Below, in pieces: positions 14,969 through 17,859 of a DNA stretch of 17,859 nucleotides (its first letter is position 1; every line of letters begins with the position of its first letter). Source of the stretch: Planctomycetota bacterium (lineage in GTDB: Bacteria > Planctomycetota > Phycisphaerae > WQYP01); the NCBI GenBank assembly GCA_021852225.1, contig JAJZOA010000322.1:1-17859 (forward strand). The letters run 5' to 3'. The notes under the pieces are model-generated. The model saw nothing but the letters and a program-made list of their open reading frames with translations, did not search any database and was not told where the DNA came from. Both the position numbers and the translations under genes were made by a program.

Positions 14969-16441
14969 ATGAGTACGCCCCATCAACACCAATCACACGG
15001 TACGACCGGCCACGCCGGGGACAAGCGCTCGGATGCTCGTGCTGCGGCCAAGGCGGCCCGTCAACAGATGGCTAAAAAGCTCGCCAGCCTGACCACCGGC
15101 TCAGAACTTCTGAAGCTTGTCGAGAAACGCGCCTTTTTAACCGATCCCGAATTTCAAACTTGCCAGCGCTGCACCAATCCCAAACTTGCGGATGGTCTGC
15201 CCTATCACCTTTTCCTGCCCGCCGAAATGGCCCTCTCGCCGGAAGATGTGTTTCCTAACCTGCGCTGGGGCGGGCGAGCGGTTATGGTAAGCGAAAATTC
15301 CATGCTCATTAGTGAACTTGCTCAAAAGTTTGTCCGCTGGGACGGCTTTGTCATTGAAAAGCAGCCCACCGCCATGCGACAACCGGTTCTGGGAATGCAC
15401 CTGCCCTGGTTCGGCAAACCGCTGCATTATTTTATCGCGCGTAAGGTGGACCTGCTGAAGCCCGGTGAATCCACAGACCGGTTTACCTACCAGGTTCGTC
15501 TGACCAAACGCGCTGCCACAGATTCCGAATATGTCGTCGTCAAACAGGTACCGACCGTGGACCGCGTCATATCGCGTTTGCGCGCCAAATTTCCCGATGC
15601 TCCGCTGGATGATATTCGCCGTCGGGCCATGAAATTCACGGAAAAGATATTTCCCGTCTTTCTGACCCGCGAGGCCGCCATGCTCCAGATTCTGGAACGC
15701 GACTTGCCCGCACCGTATAACGAACGCGTGCCGCGATGTCTGGGGGTGGAACATGATTCCAAGGGGTTTGTACGGGTTATGTACATGAATTGGCTACGCA
15801 ATGGGGGCGATGGTATTTCCCAACTGGATTTCGCTATTCAGGCCACCGAGTTGCTTTCCGCCCTGCACGATAAAGTTGGTGTTATTCACCTGGACTTGCG
15901 ACTTGATAATTTCGTTATCACTGAAAAAGGCGTCGGATTCATCGACTTTGGATCGGCGGTCCGCGTGGGTGAAAAATTTGCCGACAATTCCCTGCTTTCA
16001 ACCCTTTTTGAGGAAATGATGCGCACGAGTCAGATTCAGCGCATGTTGTACCATATGACTGAAACCGGCCTGGTCACTTCCGACGTTCTTCGCAGCGGAG
16101 TGCATCGCATGGACAAAGCCGTGGATATGTTTTATCTGGCTGTGCAGATGAACAAACCCCATTCCAACCCGGATTTCAAAGGCCTTGTTCACATGAATGC
16201 CAAAAGTCTGGAAGCCCAGCACATCAAGCGCCTTTCCGATGAAATTCTCCGCCCGGTGGATGCCAACGCCGTTCCTTACCGAAACGCTCAAGAAATTCTG
16301 CAGGGCCTGCATAAGGTGCGCGAAGATGTCTTGAATGGACGCGAGGTGGATGCTTCCAACAAAACAGCGGTCAGTTTTCACGACGACCCCGCCGAAAGCA
16401 ATCCTGCGCCTGCCGCCACCAAGCGGACCGCAATTGCCTGA
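14969..16441 (+). CDS. Divergent protein-kinase-like protein with an unrecognised N-terminal domain
   Basis: Protein of 490 aa without signal peptide or membrane segment, so probably cytoplasmic. The kinase-like part spans about 175-400 and keeps the catalytic elements: Lys192 in VVVKQV, a candidate helix-C Glu235 in TREAAML, the catalytic loop HLDLRLDNFV (His307, Asp309, Asn314) and DFG at 326-328. No clear Gly-rich loop is visible before Lys192. Ahead lies a basic Ala/Lys-rich start and a roughly 130-residue region I do not recognise, with Cys65-x2-Cys68 and WGGRAVMVSEN. The C-terminal tail is Ala/Pro-rich. The start is supported by AAGGTGA 7 nt upstream. A phosphotransferase of the APH/RIO-like fold, rather than a true Ser/Thr kinase, is the main alternative. 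No substrate or partner is evident nearby. Confidence 0.8.
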   Translation: MSTPHQHQSHGTTGHAGDKRSDARAAAKAARQQMAKKLASLTTGSELLKLVEKRAFLTDPEFQTCQRCTNPKLADGLPYHLFLPAEMALSPEDVFPNLRWGGRAVMVSENSMLISELAQKFVRWDGFVIEKQPTAMRQPVLGMHLPWFGKPLHYFIARKVDLLKPGESTDRFTYQVRLTKRAATDSEYVVVKQVPTVDRVISRLRAKFPDAPLDDIRRRAMKFTEKIFPVFLTREAAMLQILERDLPAPYNERVPRCLGVEHDSKGFVRVMYMNWLRNGGDGISQLDFAIQATELLSALHDKVGVIHLDLRLDNFVITEKGVGFIDFGSAVRVGEKFADNSLLSTLFEEMMRTSQIQRMLYHMTETGLVTSDVLRSGVHRMDKAVDMFYLAVQMNKPHSNPDFKGLVHMNAKSLEAQHIKRLSDEILRPVDANAVPYRNAQEILQGLHKVREDVLNGREVDASNKTAVSFHDDPAESNPAPAATKRTAIA

Positions 16442-16447
16442 GCCGAG

Positions 16448-16486
16448 CCGGAATGCGATTGTCGCAATGCCGGATTGCTCTGTTTT
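16448..16486 (+). terminator. Possible imperfect terminator after the kinase gene
   Basis: An inner stem TGCGA-TTG-TCGCA (16454-16466) is extended by outer CCGG/CCGG arms with a small internal loop. The interrupted T-rich run TTGCTCTGTTTT follows. It begins 7 nt after the kinase stop. The gap before the T run lowers certainty. Confidence 0.35.
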
Positions 16487-16607
16487 CCGCAGCGACACAA
16501 GCGGCCGCGCAGGCCGTCAACTGTATACTGCCCATGGCCCCGATTCAAAAAACGCGCGAACGCACACAGAATTAGCTCGCATCTGGGCCACCCGGCCCAA
16601 ATTGGTG

Positions 16608-16613
16608 TATAAT
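16608..16613 (+). promoter_or_regulatory. Perfect -10 box (TATAAT) upstream of csrA
   Basis: TATAAT matches consensus exactly and lies about 148 nt before the csrA start. No recognisable -35 is found 16-18 nt upstream (GGGCCA/GGCCAC there), so another sigma factor contact or an activator may be used. Confidence 0.35.
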
Positions 16614-16760
16614 CCGTCTTATTGCTAAGATTGCCGGTTGCGGCGGGGCGTAAAACGGCAGACGCCAGGCTTCATGACCGCATGGCGGGAATCTGACTGC
16701 CGGACGGATTTTAGTGGCCGCCAGGCCTGATTGAGTTTTCGCGACACGGAAAGGGCGCGT

Positions 16761-17054
16761 ATGTTGGCATTGAGCCGAAGTGAAGGACAAAGCATCATTA
16801 TTAACGGCACTATTGAGGTAAAAGTCGTCAAATGGTCGCGAAGCAGCGTGCGCCTGGCCATTCAGGCCCCACGCGATGTCGCCATCGACCGCGACGAAAT
16901 CTGGCGGCGAATGCATCCCGGCCAGAAGTCCCCTTTGGAAAAGGCCGAAGCTGATCGGCACATACCGTTGCCCGCATCGACCCCCTCAAATCCGGTCGCC
17001 AGCCAGTCAAAGGCGGACGATGCACCCTCAGACTCTGCCCGGCAATCCGACTGA
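16761..17054 (+). CDS. csrA: Carbon storage regulator CsrA with C-terminal extension
   Basis: Protein of 97 aa. The first 50 or so residues are a clear CsrA: MLALSRSEGQSIIINGTIEVKVV, then VRLAIQAPRDVAIDRDEIWRRM, with the RNA-binding edge (Leu4, Arg6 and the Arg of DRDEI, Arg44 in E. coli) retained. CsrA dimers bind GGA motifs in mRNA leaders and alter translation or stability. The last 40 residues are a Pro/Ser/Ala/Asp-rich tail absent from the 61-residue E. coli protein. The start at 16761 is chosen because MLALSR is the conserved N-terminus and AAGGG lies 5 nt upstream; the in-frame ATG at 16731 would add ten non-family residues. No flagellar genes or fliW are in the window. Several GGA motifs in its own leader suggest autoregulation. 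Confidence 0.94.
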   Translation: MLALSRSEGQSIIINGTIEVKVVKWSRSSVRLAIQAPRDVAIDRDEIWRRMHPGQKSPLEKAEADRHIPLPASTPSNPVASQSKADDAPSDSARQSD

Positions 17055-17301
17055 ACGGCCCGGCGGCTGATTCCGCCAGTTCCGTGGGCTAGCCTGGGGG
17101 GCCAATCCAGGTACGGCAATCGATCTATAGCATCGCCGTTAGGTTTCTTAATATGCTGGATTGGACCGCACCGGCCCCATCCGGCGTACAATATACGCAG
17201 GTCCGGCATACCGATTAGGGCCAGGCCAGGGAGTGATTGAACGGTGGCTCGTGTGGCGTGGAACGCTTCACACGCTGAAGGATTCAAGCGGCGAGACATT
17301 T
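17055..17301. promoter_or_regulatory. Intergenic region with palindromic -10-like site
   Basis: After csrA, GGCGG-CTGATT-CCGCC (about 17060-17075) can form a hairpin but has no T run. Further on, GCGTA-CAATA-TACGC at 17184-17198 is a perfect inverted repeat that contains a -10-like TACAAT (17187-17192). TTGGAC lies 20 nt before that box, longer than ideal. A regulator binding the palindrome would cover the promoter of the next gene. Confidence 0.35.
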
Positions 17302-17766
17302 ATGAAATCATGTATGCATTCATTCCGTGCAGAGCGGCTGGCCGTGGTTTGCGTTCGCGGCCGTGTTGGTTCTTTGTGCATATTGGTACCGATTCTTTTT
17401 CTTGTTGCATTGCTTCTGCCCGCGGCACCGTGCGGCTGGGCCGCACCTGTTGATCGCGGCTCGCCTGCGCATTTACGCCGTTTGTCAAATTCCGGCGGCC
17501 CGCCCCAACCTTGGCACGCGTCACATGACGCCAGTCCATCCAACAATTCGCACCTCGCTGATTCATCCGCGCAACCACCCGCAAAGCCCCCGCGGCTTCC
17601 GAGAAAGATGCAGATAAATCTGGCCTGGCAAATTGCCCTGGCGGCGAATAACTTCTCGCCTGGCATTATTGACGGTGTCTTCGGCCCTAATTCACGCATC
17701 GCTTTGCGGGAATATTCACGAGCCTTTTTTCCTGGCCACAACCCATTCAATCCCGAGCCGACCTGA
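17302..17766 (+). CDS. Small secreted protein with a peptidoglycan-binding repeat, possibly cut short
   Basis: Protein of 154 aa. Residues of about 25-47 (LCILVPILFLVALLLPAAPCGWA) are the core of a signal peptide or anchor. A disordered Ser/Pro/Ala/His-rich stretch follows to about 100. Residues 104-140 resemble PG_binding_1: LAWQIALAANNFSPGIIDGVFGP, then SRIALREYSRAF, including the family's pattern of pG-iDG-fGp followed by a helix. In the family this module targets cell-wall hydrolases or L,D-transpeptidases to murein. No catalytic domain follows here, since the frame ends at 17766. Another frame stays open from the stop region to the window end, so a frameshift is possible. The start at 17302 is favoured by the signal peptide; the ribosome binding site (GGCGAG) is weak. 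Confidence 0.65.
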   Translation: MKSCMHSFRAERLAVVCVRGRVGSLCILVPILFLVALLLPAAPCGWAAPVDRGSPAHLRRLSNSGGPPQPWHASHDASPSNNSHLADSSAQPPAKPPRLPRKMQINLAWQIALAANNFSPGIIDGVFGPNSRIALREYSRAFFPGHNPFNPEPT

Positions 17767-17859
17767 CGGCGCAACCGCCCGAGGTCCCCCGCGCTGATGC
17801 GCCCGGTGTACGCACTCGCACACCGCGGCACGCACCCCGCGCCGCGTGCCAGGCAACAT
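17767..17859. other. GC-rich tail of the window
   Basis: These 93 nt are strikingly GC-rich compared with the genes before them. One plus-strand frame, beginning GACCTGACG at about 17759, stays open to the end and would read DLTAQPPEVPRADAPGV and on. It could be the frameshifted continuation of the preceding gene or noncoding sequence; the window ends too soon to tell. Confidence 0.3.

Larger units (their letters stand above)
16442..16760. other. Intergenic region and csrA leader
   Basis: No gene is seen in these 319 nt. The left part holds a possible terminator for the kinase gene (16448-16486). A perfect TATAAT lies at 16608-16613, and about 140 nt of leader precedes csrA. GGA trinucleotides, the core of CsrA-binding sites, occur in the leader at 16688-16690, 16702-16704 and 16706-16708, and at 16748-16750 next to the ribosome binding site. 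Confidence 0.5.

Noticed and set aside
14758..14970. Minus-strand frame of 70 codons before the kinase gene
   Set aside because: Its ATG shares the CATG with the kinase start, it has no clear ribosome binding site or family, and it fills the kinase leader. Left as chance.
1..17859. Mobile elements, phage genes, CRISPR arrays or a defence system
   Set aside because: No transposase, integrase, regularly spaced repeats, toxin-antitoxin pair or nuclease/helicase cluster was seen. The kinase-like gene alone is not enough to call a defence locus.

Overview
The window looks like an ordinary chromosomal segment of a moderately GC-rich, Gram-negative-type bacterium. The likeliest origin is Planctomycetota, perhaps Phycisphaerae-like, but this is inference from gene content rather than from any marker gene. 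The supporting features are an hpnC/hpnD-type squalene synthase pair beside the MEP-pathway gene ispH, a lone CsrA, a two-domain secreted FKBP isomerase, a TgpA-like membrane transglutaminase and a secreted YncE-propeller/phosphoesterase fusion. I see no transposase, integrase, phage gene or CRISPR array.

Layout. Positions 1-480 hold no convincing gene. From about 483 to 4873 everything reads on the minus strand. In transcription order this is hpnC (4873-3923), hpnD (3926-3030, overlapping hpnC by ATGA), an M29 aminopeptidase (2806-1679), the tandem FKBP protein (1596-601) and tRNA-Gly(UCC) (554-483). Divergent from hpnC, on the plus strand, lie ispH (5130-6080) and the transglutaminase-like membrane protein (6349-8685). 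A HAD/Cof-type phosphatase (9613-8705, minus) converges on the latter. The rest is on the plus strand: a four-helix membrane protein (9761), the 911-residue phosphoesterase (10373), a GTG-started MFS transporter (13183), a divergent protein-kinase-like protein (14969), csrA (16761) and a small secreted protein with a peptidoglycan-binding repeat (17302).

How the genes may work together. IspH makes IPP and DMAPP, and HpnC/HpnD use the resulting farnesyl diphosphate on the way to squalene, so 3030-6080 is a small divergent isoprenoid locus. HpnE and squalene-hopene cyclase are not in the window. The other genes look like independent housekeeping or envelope functions.

Most notable observation. 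The IspH reading frame keeps every recognisable active-site residue except one [4Fe-4S] ligand: the cysteine equivalent to E. coli Cys96 is a tryptophan codon (TGG, 5415-5417). This is either a one-base sequence error or a truly altered cluster site. Other points of interest are the near-identical FKBP duplication (about 83 of 107 aligned residues by eye), a kinase-like protein with an unrecognised N-terminal domain, a HAD gene whose promoter sits almost on its start codon, an orphan plus-strand terminator at 2974-2993, and an apparently early stop in the last gene. I did not find a clearly new multi-gene system.
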